Part shown: one piece after another, positions 11,325 to 21,321 of the stretch | How the letters are laid out: each line of letters starts with the position of its first letter | How positions within the stretch are numbered: position 1 is the first letter of the stretch | Origin: Calvatia gigantea | Taxonomy: Eukaryota > Basidiomycota > Agaricomycetes > Agaricales > Lycoperdaceae | Direction: 5' to 3' | Assembly (NCBI GenBank): GCA_025093985.1 | Contig: JACAAK010000013.1 | Location: 558,001-622,000 of the forward strand | Length of the DNA: 64,000 nt | The notes under the pieces: generated by a model | The model's input: only the letters and a program-made list of their open reading frames with translations | The model's database searches: none | Told to the model about the DNA's origin: nothing | Position numbers and translations under genes: made by a program

Positions 11325-14300
11325 ATTATATTTTTTTTGTTGTTTAGGTGGAGCAGTGGTTAGTCAGTGTTCTTGTTGGTATTTTCATAACAGTTCTTGG
11401 GCATGTGGTAAGAGTTGTGCTTTGTTTTCCCAAGAGTTTTCCTCGTAGTTGTAATCTTTCCATTTGATGTAGTATTCTCTTTGTTTGTTTTTGGTTCTGT
11501 GGTTCAGGATACCTTCAATTTCATATTCCTCTTTTCCTTCTATTATGTCAGGGAGGGGTGGTTCTGGGTTTGGCCCATGGATATTGTTTTCGGTGTATTT
11601 GGAGAGAAGGGTGGCATGGAATACATTGTGAATCTTCCATGTTTTGGGTAGTTTCAGCTGGTAGAAGAGTGGCAATAAGACTTCTTGAATGGTAAATGGT
11701 CTGAGACATTTCAGTGCTATTTTGTTTGATTTGAATGGGAGTTTCAGATTTCTCTGTTCAAGCCACACTCTTTGTCCTAGGGTGAAGGGTTTGAATTTGG
11801 ATTTGATTTGTTGTTCCATATGTTCCATAGCTAATTTGTGGACAGCTATTGCTTCCTTTCATGTGTGATCCAGGAATTCTATTCTCTCTTCAGTAATGGT
11901 GAAGTTTGATTCTTCAAGGATTGTAGGTATTCCATGGGGTTTTGTTCCATACATGAGCTCAAAAGGCATTTGTTTTCAGTCGGAATGTGTTCATGAATTG
12001 TGGGAGAATTTGAGGATTGGAAGTGTTTTAGACCAGATGGAGGGGTTTCCTGTGCAATAGATAGACAGGTACACTGCAATTTCCTGATTGAATCATTTTG
12101 TGGTTCTGTCAGATTGAGGGTGGTAGGCGAATGAGAATGATTGGATGATTCCAAGGTGTTTCATGAGAGCTTGACTGGAGTTTGCTTGGAATCTGGGGTT
12201 GTGGTTGGAGATTATCTTGTCCAGTAGTCCAAATCTGGTATAGACCTTGTCTATAATTATGTCAGCAATTCCTTTGGTGGTAATTTCTTTTGTGCACAGA
12301 GTGAGAATTACCCCCTTCATAAGTCCATGGTCCACTATGGACAGAATTGAGTCAAATCCATGGGATTTAGATAGGTCAGTGAGTAGATTCATAGCAATGT
12401 GAGCAAATGGTCTTCCAGATATTGGTGGAGGTATGGCTTGTAGTGCTGGATGGGGAGGGTTTCAATTTATTTTGAATTGTTGACATGCACTGCATCCTTG
12501 GACATAGTTTTGTATGAAGGTGCTCATTTCTGGCCAGTAAACTTCACTTTTGGCCATGTGATAGGTTTCTTGTTCACCAGGGTGTCCGGCAGAAGGATGG
12601 TCATAGTATCTTTGGATAATATGTTGGCAGAGTTCCACATCTTCTAGGATGACAACTTTCCCTTCAAATGTCATAAAGTGTCCAAGTGGCATGGGAACTA
12701 TCCCGTATTTTGGGTTCATTGCTTCTAGTGATTCTGATAGAAGTTGTTTCATGGCTTCCATGGTAATTTCATCATATTTGAATGATTTTGTGATATCTTC
12801 CTGTAATTCTTGATTGATCAGGGAGATGAATAGTTCATTTGGCAATACCATGATTTCACTGAGGAATACTTCCTTAGGTAGGATAGTGACATTTTTGTTA
12901 TCATTGTTGTCATCTAGGGTATGATCTGGTTGGTGTGAGAGGGCATCGGCAGCTGGTATTTTGGTTCCTGGAATGTGTTTGATTGCAAAATCAAAGTGTG
13001 CAAGGAATCCAAGCCATCAGGCTTGTCTTCTAGAGATATTTTGGGGTTTTCTCCAAAAGGTGAGGTTCTTGTGATCAGTTCATATAGTTACACAATATTG
13101 TGCTCCTTCTAGGTAGTGTTGCCATTCTTCTAATAGCTGTGATTATAGCAAAGAGTTCCCTGTTGTGAATTTCGTAGTTGTGCTGAGTAGAGTTGAATGC
13201 TTTGGATAGGAAAGCTACTGGATGGTAGTTTCCATTCATATCTTGTTGTGATAGGACTGCTCCTAAAGCATATTTCAAGGCATTGGTTTTGATAAAGAAT
13301 GGTTTTGTTTGGTCTGGCATTAGCAAAACGGATTTCTTCATGAATTCGGATTTTAGCCAGTTGAAGGCTTCATTTGCCTTGTTTTCCCATTCAAATTTCT
13401 TTGTTTTGGACAGGAGGGTGTTAAGTGGTCAGGAGATGTTAGCATAGCAATGTATGAATTTTCAGTAGAAGTTGCAGAATCCCATAAATTTTCTGACATT
13501 GTGGGTAGTGCAGGGTAGAGGCCATTCTTTGATTCCATGAAGTTTGGTATTGTCCATTTCAATTTTGTTGGGGGAGATTATCATGCTGAAATATTCCAAA
13601 TGGGTTTTGTTGAATTTGCATTTTTCTAGTTTCAGGTACAAGTCATTGTCCTTCAGGATCTGGAGTGCTTCTAGAGTAAGGCAATCCATTTCTTCTTGAG
13701 TTTTCACATAGATGAGGATGTCATCCATGTAAATTATGATTCCTCCTTTGTCTAGTATTTTCACAAATATCATATCCATTATTCTTTGAAAGGTGGCGGA
13801 TGAATTGCACATTCCAAAGAACATGACATTTGGTTCATAAAGTCTGATTGGAGTTTTGAAGGCAGCTTTCCATTGATCACCTTCTCAAATCCAGATGTTA
13901 TTGTATCCAAGTTGGACATCCATTTTAGTGAATAATTTTGCTCCTTGAAGTTTATCCATAATGGTCATTATCATGGGAATGGAGTATGCATTTTCTTGGT
14001 ATGTTTATTTAGATAATAGTAGTTCTGACATGGTTGGAGCTTTCTATCCTTCTTTCCTACAAAGAAGAAGGATAAAGCCATGGGAGATTCAGATTCTCAG
14101 ATGTACCCTTTTCAAAGGTTCTCACTTATGAATTTCTTGAGTTCTTCAGTTTCAAGGGGTGACAAGGGATATGTCTTTCCTAGTTCTGGTTTGAAGGTGT
14201 CCAAAAGTTTGATCTTGTGATCATATGGTCTAGTTGGGGGGAATCATTCAGACTTCTTGGTATTGAATAATGATGCGAATTTCTTGTATTTCCTGGGTAG

Positions 14301-15097
14301 CTTTGTATTGGTTTTTGGAGTTGACTTTTGTGTGAGGCTTGTAGCCTGGGTGATTTTTGTATTGATTTTGAGTTTATGAGGGGTTTGAGTGATTCCGTAG
14401 AGTTTATGTTCCAGGTGAAATTCATTCAAAATCAATGTTTTCCAGGTAGAGTTTGAGTTCATTGATGGAGAGTTTGGGTTCTTCAGAGTGAATGATGGCT
14501 TCATAAGACTTTTACTGCAAGTGGATCAAAGTCTTCATCTAGATAGGTATAGTGTTCGATGTCATTCATTCTGTGGATGTCTAGGGCAATCTCATTGATG
14601 GTGGTGGGTCCATTTGTAGATTTCACAATTAAGGGTATAATATGGTCATTGTTTTGCCATCTGAACTCTTGAGTAGTCCAGTTTATGTCCAGGTTTGTTT
14701 GTTGTAGCCAGGAATATCCTAGAATTAGGTCTTTCAATCCTATTCCTGAGACATAGGCTTTAAAATGACATTGCTTTCCATTGATTAAGGTGTTTAGTTT
14801 GATGCTTTCATAAATTGATCCATTTTCATTAGGAGTTTCATCTGTGTTAGATACTTTGATGGGTTGGTCAATGGTATGTGTTTGTAATCTGTAGGTGTTT
14901 GTAAACTTTGAGGAAATGAAATTTCCTTGAGCTCTGGAGTCAATTAGGGCAGTGACTGGGATATTTCATAGATGGTTCTGATTGAGTTCAATAGGGAGGA
15001 AAATTGACACTTTGTTGTTCAAGGTAAGGAGTTTAATTAGGTTGATTTGTGGGTCACCCAGTAATTCCTTTGCAGGATCAGGTGATGTACTCAAAAA
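11325..15097 (-). pseudogene. B3 pol polyprotein, degraded
   Basis: This is the family B pol in the usual Ty3/gypsy order. The segment after the protease (LILGYSWLQQTNLDINW, 14735-14680) is visible, then the RT with YMDDILIY (about 13730-13710). RNase H starts FIKTNALKYALGAVLSQQ, where the first catalytic Asp (TDAS in B1) has become Asn. The integrase zinc-binding region (YCACQQFK-type end near 12470), the integrase core (12390-12100) and a chromodomain (EYEIEGILNHRT...YIKWKDYNYEENSW, 11550-11440) follow. Frames change several times and many TGA/TAG stops occur. Pol lies in the -1 frame relative to gag, overlapping at the TTTTT run at 15093-15097. Confidence 0.8.
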
Positions 15098-18083
15098 TCC
15101 CCAAAGGGTTTGAGTGTTGGGTCAGAGATGTAGGCTTCTCTGAATTCCATTCATTCATCTATTGGGAGTTCTCTGATCATGGCTTGGATGTCAAGTGCAG
15201 AGACTTTTCAAGTTTGGTTGGGAGTAGTACCAGAGTAGTTCCTGGAAGGTTGAGGTTGCAATGGTTGTGCATATTGCAGCAGCTGCATGAATCTTTATTG
15301 TGGAGGATTAGGCTGTCTAGGGAGTGGTTTTTCCTTAGACAGGTTTGGGTCTGGATTCAGGCAATTGTTAATAAGAGTGTCCAAACTTTCCACATCCTAT
15401 GCATTTCCCTGCTTTGTAGCAAGCAACTTGCTCAGCAGTGAATACGGTATTTAGTTATAGTTCGGGATTGTCCAGATCATAGTCTTTATGGGCATAGTCC
15501 AAGTCTTGTTCTGGAGAATATGGTTCTTTGTCCTCGTAGGGTGGTTTGTAATAGTTTTGAGGTTCCATTTGTATTTCATATATAGTTTATGGAGATCAGT
15601 ACCGTGGTAAAACCATTCCAATGCATCTATACAGAGCTATAGGGCCCCTCCAATGAGCCTTGACTTGGGAAATAAGTCTGATGCACTTAATCTAAAAGGA
15701 TGATCAGCATGTTCACAAGGAAATGCCACCATTGTTAGATTAATGAACATCACTCAGCACTAATGACACATATGAATGCATTCGTATACAATCCATAGGG
15801 ACACATAGGAGAACAGTTCACATGACATCCAAAATCTTAGATGTTCTACATATTTAGAGAAGAATGCAGACCTAGAGGATGGGCTAAAACCCAGCCTAGA
15901 ACAAACAGATACCCAGAATCCTCCTGTATTTCCAATGTTTCACTAATTTAACAGGTTGCAGCTCTCTTGGCACATGATCTAATCTACCAGTTTGTACCTT
16001 GCTTGATAATATGTTCCTAGTCATGTAATCATTATCTTGTCATAACAAGCACCCAAATAATATATAAACCCCCTCTGAGGTGTCAGACATAGCAAGGAAC
16101 CTACTAGCCATTGCCCAGCCTTCAGAGTGCAATGAAAAGCGATCTATTGTGCCTGAGCAAAGCAAAGTAATAAGTTCTTTTGAGATTAACTGGATTAAGT
16201 GACTTGAGCTAAGGTTGAGACCTTTGTAATCTAAGAAGAAGACCTTGGCTTACTTACGAAGTGAGCTTAGATTAAGAGCATATTGCATCGCTACACCTTG
16301 ATACTTGGAGTATCACAAGTGTAGGACAGTGTGCTTCTGGTTGTTGACTTGATAAGGGTGAATCTTAGGGAGTACCTAAGGTTCTGTGTCTTGTTAACTT
16401 TTTAGATAAGGGATGCAAGTTGTGCTTTTTACAGTGTAACTTGGCTTTACTCTTCTTAGCGAAGACAGCTAGTTATTCTGGTGTTCTCTACGCATTGTTG
16501 TTTCATGTTATTTTGTGGAATTGTCCCTCATATTGTTAGATTGCCTCCCTATGAACTTGTCTTGTGCAGAAATCTTTAAAAATCTATTCCGTCAGCTTAA
16601 GCTAAATTGTAGAAGAATGGCTGGTAATGGGGGGAGTTGGATTCCAGGGGAAATTTTGAGGCCACATTGCATTAGCTTGATGGTTGACTGAGTCTCATCA
16701 TACTGCATCAGTGTACCATTCAGCAATGGTTTTAGGTGGTCCTTCTTTCCTAGTCCATACTTCTCTTGCCAAAGAGGGGTTGAGTCCACATTTATATTGT
16801 TTGATCAATGCTTCATTGTCTTGAATTCCTCCAATAGATGCAAGGCATTGAAATTCAAGGTTGAAGTCTGCAGCAGAAGATTTGTTTTGCTTTGGTTCAT
16901 ACCATTGTCTTCTTGCTGTGATTTGTTTGTCAACTGGGGTGAAGTGCTTTAGAATTTCAATTTCAAATTCTTCAAATGTAGAGTATCTCCAAGAAATAGG
17001 TCTTCCATGAGCATTGGTGATTTGGCTTTTGTAGTATTGTTCAGACCAAGATCTTGCTTTTCCTTTAACCATGAGGCTGAGGACAAATCTGATTTGTCAT
17101 TGGTCATCTGTAAATGCTCTGGGGTTTATTTCAAGGTAGTTTTTGACTAGTATCCACCAAGTCTTAAATCTTGGGTTTGTTCTGTCAAAGTTGGGAGGTT
17201 TTTGTCCAATTTTCTTTGAGTTTCCATCATTCTCTACAAATTGAATAGCAGGAGTATAATGTCTTTGTTGACCTCCTTCTTCTCTTCCAAGGGAGAAAGA
17301 GGACAGAGTAAATGAACCATGGCTGGGGTTTCATGATGAGGGAGGGGAGAGAGAGGGCACTCTTCCTTGTCAACCTCTATAGAGAGGAGGGTCTCCTCCT
17401 GGGGGTCTTCACCATCCAATTCTGAAGATAGGTGTTGTAGCTCCTGATTGAGGTGGTAATTGTTCAGGTGGTTTGACATTAGTTTCAGTTTGTGTTTGAG
17501 TTGAAGTAGCCATTGTTTTGATTTCTGGATGAACTGGTTCTTGTGATTCAAAACCAGGGATGTCTAGGTATTCAAGGGTGTCTGGAGTGTATGAAAGGTG
17601 AGTTTCTTCTTGATTAAGGATGTCTTGGAATTCAGATGGATGTTCAGGCAACTGATGGAACATCTTGTCATCTAAGTCATCTTCAAAGATGGATAGTAGG
17701 GTTTGGGGGTTTTCAATTCCAAATTGGGAAGGGAATATGGCTCTGGACAGTGTCTGTGGTGGTGATTCCTGAGATGGGCCCTGCTCAGGTGAATTGGGTC
17801 AAAAATAGTCAAATTTGCCACTTTGTGCTAGCTTTAGGGATTCTGGTTCAGTAGATTTTCTTGTAGGCACAGGTAATTCTTGTAGTAGTTTTGGCTTTTG
17901 TGATCATGTATGTGGAGTGTGATAGATTCTTTCTAGGAATGGTGCTGAAGGTCCTTCTGGTTTATGAGTATACTGGAGTGGTGGTATAGTAGGAGATTCA
18001 AAGGGATGTTGGGTTGGTATGTGAAACAATTGTTCTGGAGATGAAAAGGAAGGGTGTAAGGGATGTTTCCCTTTTCATGACAT
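15091..18083 (-). pseudogene. B3 gag, degraded and split by an insert
   Basis: The gag start ATG is at 18081-18083, but codon 3 is already TGA (B1 has CGA there). A long Pro/Ser-rich N-terminal region follows, then the capsid domain (17070-16700, hallmark ARSWSEQYYKSQI). After the 1-kb insert come the remaining linker and the zinc knuckle CIGCGKFGH near 15390. A one-base insertion inside the knuckle shifts the frame before the last Cys. The gag stop at 15091-15093 is TGA where other copies have TAA, and it still lies directly behind GGATTTTT. Gag would form the particle shell; this copy cannot encode it. Confidence 0.75.
15594..16608. other. Unidentified 1-kb insert in B3 gag
   Basis: Aligned by eye with B1 and B2, B3 gag loses homology from about 15594 to 16608. 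The insert matches none of families A, B or C or the copia fragments. It has no open frame of note. A TATATAAA box occurs near 16062 in a promoter-like setting, so a solo LTR of a fourth family is possible. Clear TG...CA inverted ends and a TSD were not found, and about 40 bases of gag are missing at the junction. Boundaries are accurate to about 10 bases. Confidence 0.5.
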
Positions 18084-18391
18084 GGTGAAGAAAGACAGAT
18101 AGCAGGTAACCAGGCCCACTCTACTCAACACAGTTATGCAGAGGCTTCTCAATATGTTGACACATGGAGGATTGGAGAAATAACAAAACCTAGTGGTGAA
18201 CAGTCCCACTCTTCTCAACACTACTTGGCAGAGGACAGATAAACAAACTAGTAGACCTGAAGTTCTACTCTTCTTAACCCTATTACTGGGAAAGCTTCTT
18301 AATGTCAACTGGACAGAGGAATAATCAGCAGAAGCTGGCCATAAGAGACAGGAGTTGTGTAGAAACAAGAGGTGAGGTGAGGTTATTCTTA
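18084..18391 (-). other. B3 leader between 5' LTR and gag
   Basis: The untranslated leader has the same order of short repeated GTTGAGAAG-type motifs as the leaders of B1 and B2. The primer-binding site AGAATAACCT (minus strand) lies at 18380-18389, two bases from the LTR. It is the exact reverse complement of AGGTTATTCT in the family LTR. Confidence 0.65.
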
Positions 18392-19019
18392 TGTTATATA
18401 TGTTACCTTACTTCACAACCAGGCCCAGATTGTCTCCACTCAGGGAGAGGTTCAATGCTATAGCCCAGAAGTATTTGACAAGTCTCAATGACTTCTGTGC
18501 AGGCTTTGGATTGCTCCCTTGAGTAGAAGCTCATGCTTGCCTAAGAAGTCTGAGTTAAGTGTCACTGCAGTCCCCAAGGTTGTTAACCTTATAGCAGATG
18601 AGTGAAGATAAGGAAGCTTGTTACTAGAATAACCTAGAGTAATACATAGGTACTACTTAGGTTTATATACTAGCTACGAGTGAGATATGGGAGATTATGT
18701 AGTAAACAGATATGAGTCAATGGGAAAACTACTATGGGTTAATTGGTAATATAAGGAGTTATAGGGATGAATAAGGTGAATAGAAAGAAGGGATATGAGT
18801 CACAGGAAGATAGAGATGAGTAAATAGAAGTCTGATGATGAGAAAAGATGAAGGTAAAACAGGAACATGATTCAGAATGAATCATAAGAAGCAAAGGTAG
18901 AAGTACACATGGTAAATAAATAAAGAATGGACCAGGGTATAGGGGAAAAGAGGGAAAAGTCTAGATAGAAGGTTAATATGTTGATATGGAGAGTCTGGGA
19001 AGGTGGTAAATTCATAACA
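18392..19019 (-). repeat. LTR-B, 5' LTR of B3
   Basis: 628 bp, TGTTATATATGTTACC to TTCATAACA. It is the upstream LTR of the minus-strand element B3. The outer flank is copia sequence. Confidence 0.85.
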
Positions 19020-19557
19020 CTTATTCACCTCCTTCTGACACACTAGGCATTTCATGAGATCACAAATGTGATATGTCACAAGTGAATTGAACTTAACATG
19101 TTCTGCCCATAAACATTCTTTCTCTTCATCAGTATACTGATATGTAATCAGCTGATTCATCTTACTTTCCAGCTTAGTCACACTAGCAGAATAAGCAGAA
19201 GAAGAAGTGCCACCAGCACGCTTCCAGCATATATTACAATGTATAAAGTCCATACAGTGATGCCTACAATGTAGTCCTACAGGGGGCAGATGTGTAGCTA
19301 CATCTGCATAGGTGTGGCACCTTGCTCGGCAGCAACCTCCTTGTCCCAGCTCATCCATGGAATTTCCAGGGTGTCCTGCTCCAAGGCAGACAGACCCTGC
19401 ATCTGGATCATCCTGTCCCATCCATTGACAGGACTGTACACCTTCATTAGTATCCAAGAAGAAAAAATAGTCAGATGAAGTTACTGATCCGCACCCTCCA
19501 TCAGAACCATAGTCAGTGTCCAAGTCATTATCATCTAAGACTGACTCGAGAACTGAC
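19020..19557 (-). pseudogene. Ty1/copia fragment downstream of gag
   Basis: An open minus-strand frame here reads directly on from the copia gag at 43612 once B2 and its TSD are removed: ...KEIESV meets LESVLDDNDLDTDYGSDGG. The product is acidic at first, then Cys/His-rich (CCRARCHTY...CRHHCMDFIHCNIC) and ends KCLVCQKEVNK at the junction with the 5' LTR of B3. I could not match the Cys/His segment to a known domain. No copia protease or integrase motif is visible. It is therefore either an extended gag-like region or element-specific sequence. The TSD copy CTGAC of B2 is at 19553-19557. Confidence 0.6.
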
Positions 19558-20003
19558 TGTTACGAACTTACCACATCCCCGGTCTCCCTTGTTGTGCATT
19601 AACCTTCTATCTAGACTTTTCCTTTGTTTTCCCCTATACCCTGGTCTGTTCTTTATTTATTTAACACGTGTACTTTTACCTTTGCTTCTTATGATTCATT
19701 CTGAATCATGTTCCTGTTTCACCTTCATCTTTTCCCATTATCAGGCTTCTAGTTACTCATCCCTGTCTTCTTATGACTCGTATTCCTTTGTTTCTATTCA
19801 TTTCCCCTATCCCCCATGATTCCATAGATTACCAATTAACTTGTAGTAGTTTCTCATTGACTCATGTCTGCTTACTGCATAATCTCTCATCTGTCATTCA
19901 TAGCTAGTATATAAACCTAAGTAGTACCCATGTATTACCTTAGGTTATTCTAGTAACAAGCTTTCTTATCTTCGCTCATCTACTACAAGGTTAATAACCT
20001 TGG
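19558..20003 (+). repeat. LTR-B, B2 5' LTR, part 1
   Basis: 446 bp from TGTTACGAACTTACCAC to ...TAATAACCTTGG. The last five bases, CTTGG (19999-20003), are the TSD of A1. The rest of this LTR resumes at 26394. Combined length is 628 bp, equal to the 3' LTR. Confidence 0.9.
19908..19951 (+). promoter_or_regulatory. B2 LTR promoter: TATA box and putative RNA start
   Basis: TATATAAA lies at 19908-19915. The decamer AGGTTATTCT lies at 19942-19951 and starts 34 bases after the first T of the box, a normal TATA-to-start distance. The decamer is the exact reverse complement of the primer-binding site at 26578-26587, so it probably marks the 5' end of the genomic RNA. Confidence 0.65.
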
Positions 20004-20310
20004 TGTTACGACCTTAGTCGGTTTAGACCTCAGGTTGCAGCTCTGGCTAAGTCTTGAGGGCGAGTAAGGGAAAGAGAACAAAGGTGGTTAAGCATACCGA
20101 ATACAACAGGATGTATGTACGCTTAAATACGTCTAGACCTATCCGGTTGAACGGATGGAGTAACTACATGAAACGTCCAGTTAAGGCGTGGTAGTTGGTA
20201 CGAGTCATATCATCGGAGAACGCTGGACTAGAATAACTGAAACAGGTACGCAGATAGTTAGGAATGTAGAATAGCACGGAACTCGTTATGATCAGTGGAA
20301 ACTCATAACA
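20004..20310 (-). repeat. LTR-A, 3' LTR of A1
   Basis: 307 bp, TGTTACGACC to CTCATAACA on the plus strand. It is followed by ATACCCCCCGATTAG, the polypurine tract on the opposite strand. Confidence 0.95.
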
Positions 20311-20328
20311 ATACCCCCCGATTAGACT

Positions 20329-21315
20329 TCATGCCTCAGGAAGTTCGTCAAACTCTCCATTGACTACGGCGGCGGCGAGGGCTTTCTTGGTGGCTCCGAT
20401 GAGGTACTTTCCTTCGTTGGAACGTGTGAAGAAGACGGGCAAGTGGCTGCGGCCATCTTGACGGATAGGGACTGGGACTCCGTTGAAGGGGAACTCGGTG
20501 ATGGTTGAGTTGTCCCAGTAGCTCTTGACTATCGTTTTCCAATAATGTTGGTCCTTTTCTTGGCCTGGTAGTACACTGCGGAATCTTGCTGGTGGGAGAA
20601 AAACCGATACGATCTGTGGTGGGGTGATGGTCTTTATGAATCATCGGAGTGTGTTGACTTCCTCTTTCATTGAGACGGTGGTTTCTTCGTCCATGGGTGT
20701 GTCTGCTCGTTTGGTTGGTGGGGAACGGATGGTGGTGTGTAGGTCCGCGAGAGTGACTCCAATGCGTGTAACGAGTTGATCGATGTCTGGGTCTTCCATG
20801 GTCTTGTCGTGTCCTAGTAAGTTCATAGCGACGTCTGCGAGTTCTAGGAAGATATCGGCGATATCGAGGTGGTTGAATACCTCTAGAGCGAGGTCAACAC
20901 GGCTCTGAAGGCTGTGAACTCGACTTTGTTCGCTGGGTGTGAGGGTGGATAATTCTAATGCGCGGAAGATGGCGGGGATGTGTTGGCTTGTGGAGGACGA
21001 TGCGTTGGTGAACCCAGCGTACATGTCCGCGAAAGTGATGCAAGCGGTGGCAAGGGTGATGTGTCAGTTTACTGCGAGTCGTTTGTTTTGGGCCGTGATT
21101 GTTTCCACTTCGTCGTTTGTGGCTTTGTTGACATCTTTGAGGAGGGCCTCGAGGAGTCCTTGTGCTGGGGACGGGGTGGTTGCGAGGTTGTAACGGGTGC
21201 CTTGGGGTGTGGGTGCTTGGCTGTTGCCTGGCTTTGGGAGGGGGACTGAGGAGATCGTGGTCGGGTTGGGGTGGACGAGGGAGTTGATGGAGATGCGGTT
21301 CGCTTGGGAGGACAT
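20329..21315 (-). CDS. A1 ORF3: accessory protein of unknown function, two stops
   Basis: The frame starts M-S-S-Q-A-N-R-I-S-I at 21315 and ends LPEA-TGA at 20329-20331, about 329 codons. I do not recognise it. Visible blocks: a Pro-rich start; a helical SPAQGLLEALLKDVNKAT stretch; ITAQNKRLAVN; GFTNASSSTSQHIPAI; VDLALEVFNHLDIADIFLELAD; DTPMDEE; SMKEEVNTLR; KTITPPQIVSVFLPPARF; LPGQEKDQHYWKTIVKSYW; a C-terminal VPVPIRQDGRSHLPVFF. There is no signal peptide, membrane segment or zinc motif. Two in-frame TGA codons (after AVN near 21063, and after NTLR near 20640) each sit where other copies have a sense codon. The ATG lies six bases after the pol TAG and in the same frame, so reinitiation or readthrough is plausible. 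The protein recurs in A2, A4, A5 and A6. Confidence 0.7.
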
Positions 21316-21321
21316 GTTTGG

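Larger units (their letters stand above)
8875..19019 (-). mobile_element. B3: Ty3/gypsy chromovirus, family B, both LTRs
   Basis: A near complete family B element on the minus strand: 5' LTR 18392-19019, gag, pol, ORF3, 3' LTR 8875-9492. A foreign insert of about 1 kb splits gag at 15594-16608. All coding regions carry many TGA/TAG stops, and CpG is nearly absent, so it is old and inactive. The flanks do not form a TSD: the left flank is A4 integrase sequence (TTTTG) and the right flank is copia (CTTAT). Inter-element recombination or a deletion has therefore exchanged at least one flank. Confidence 0.85.
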
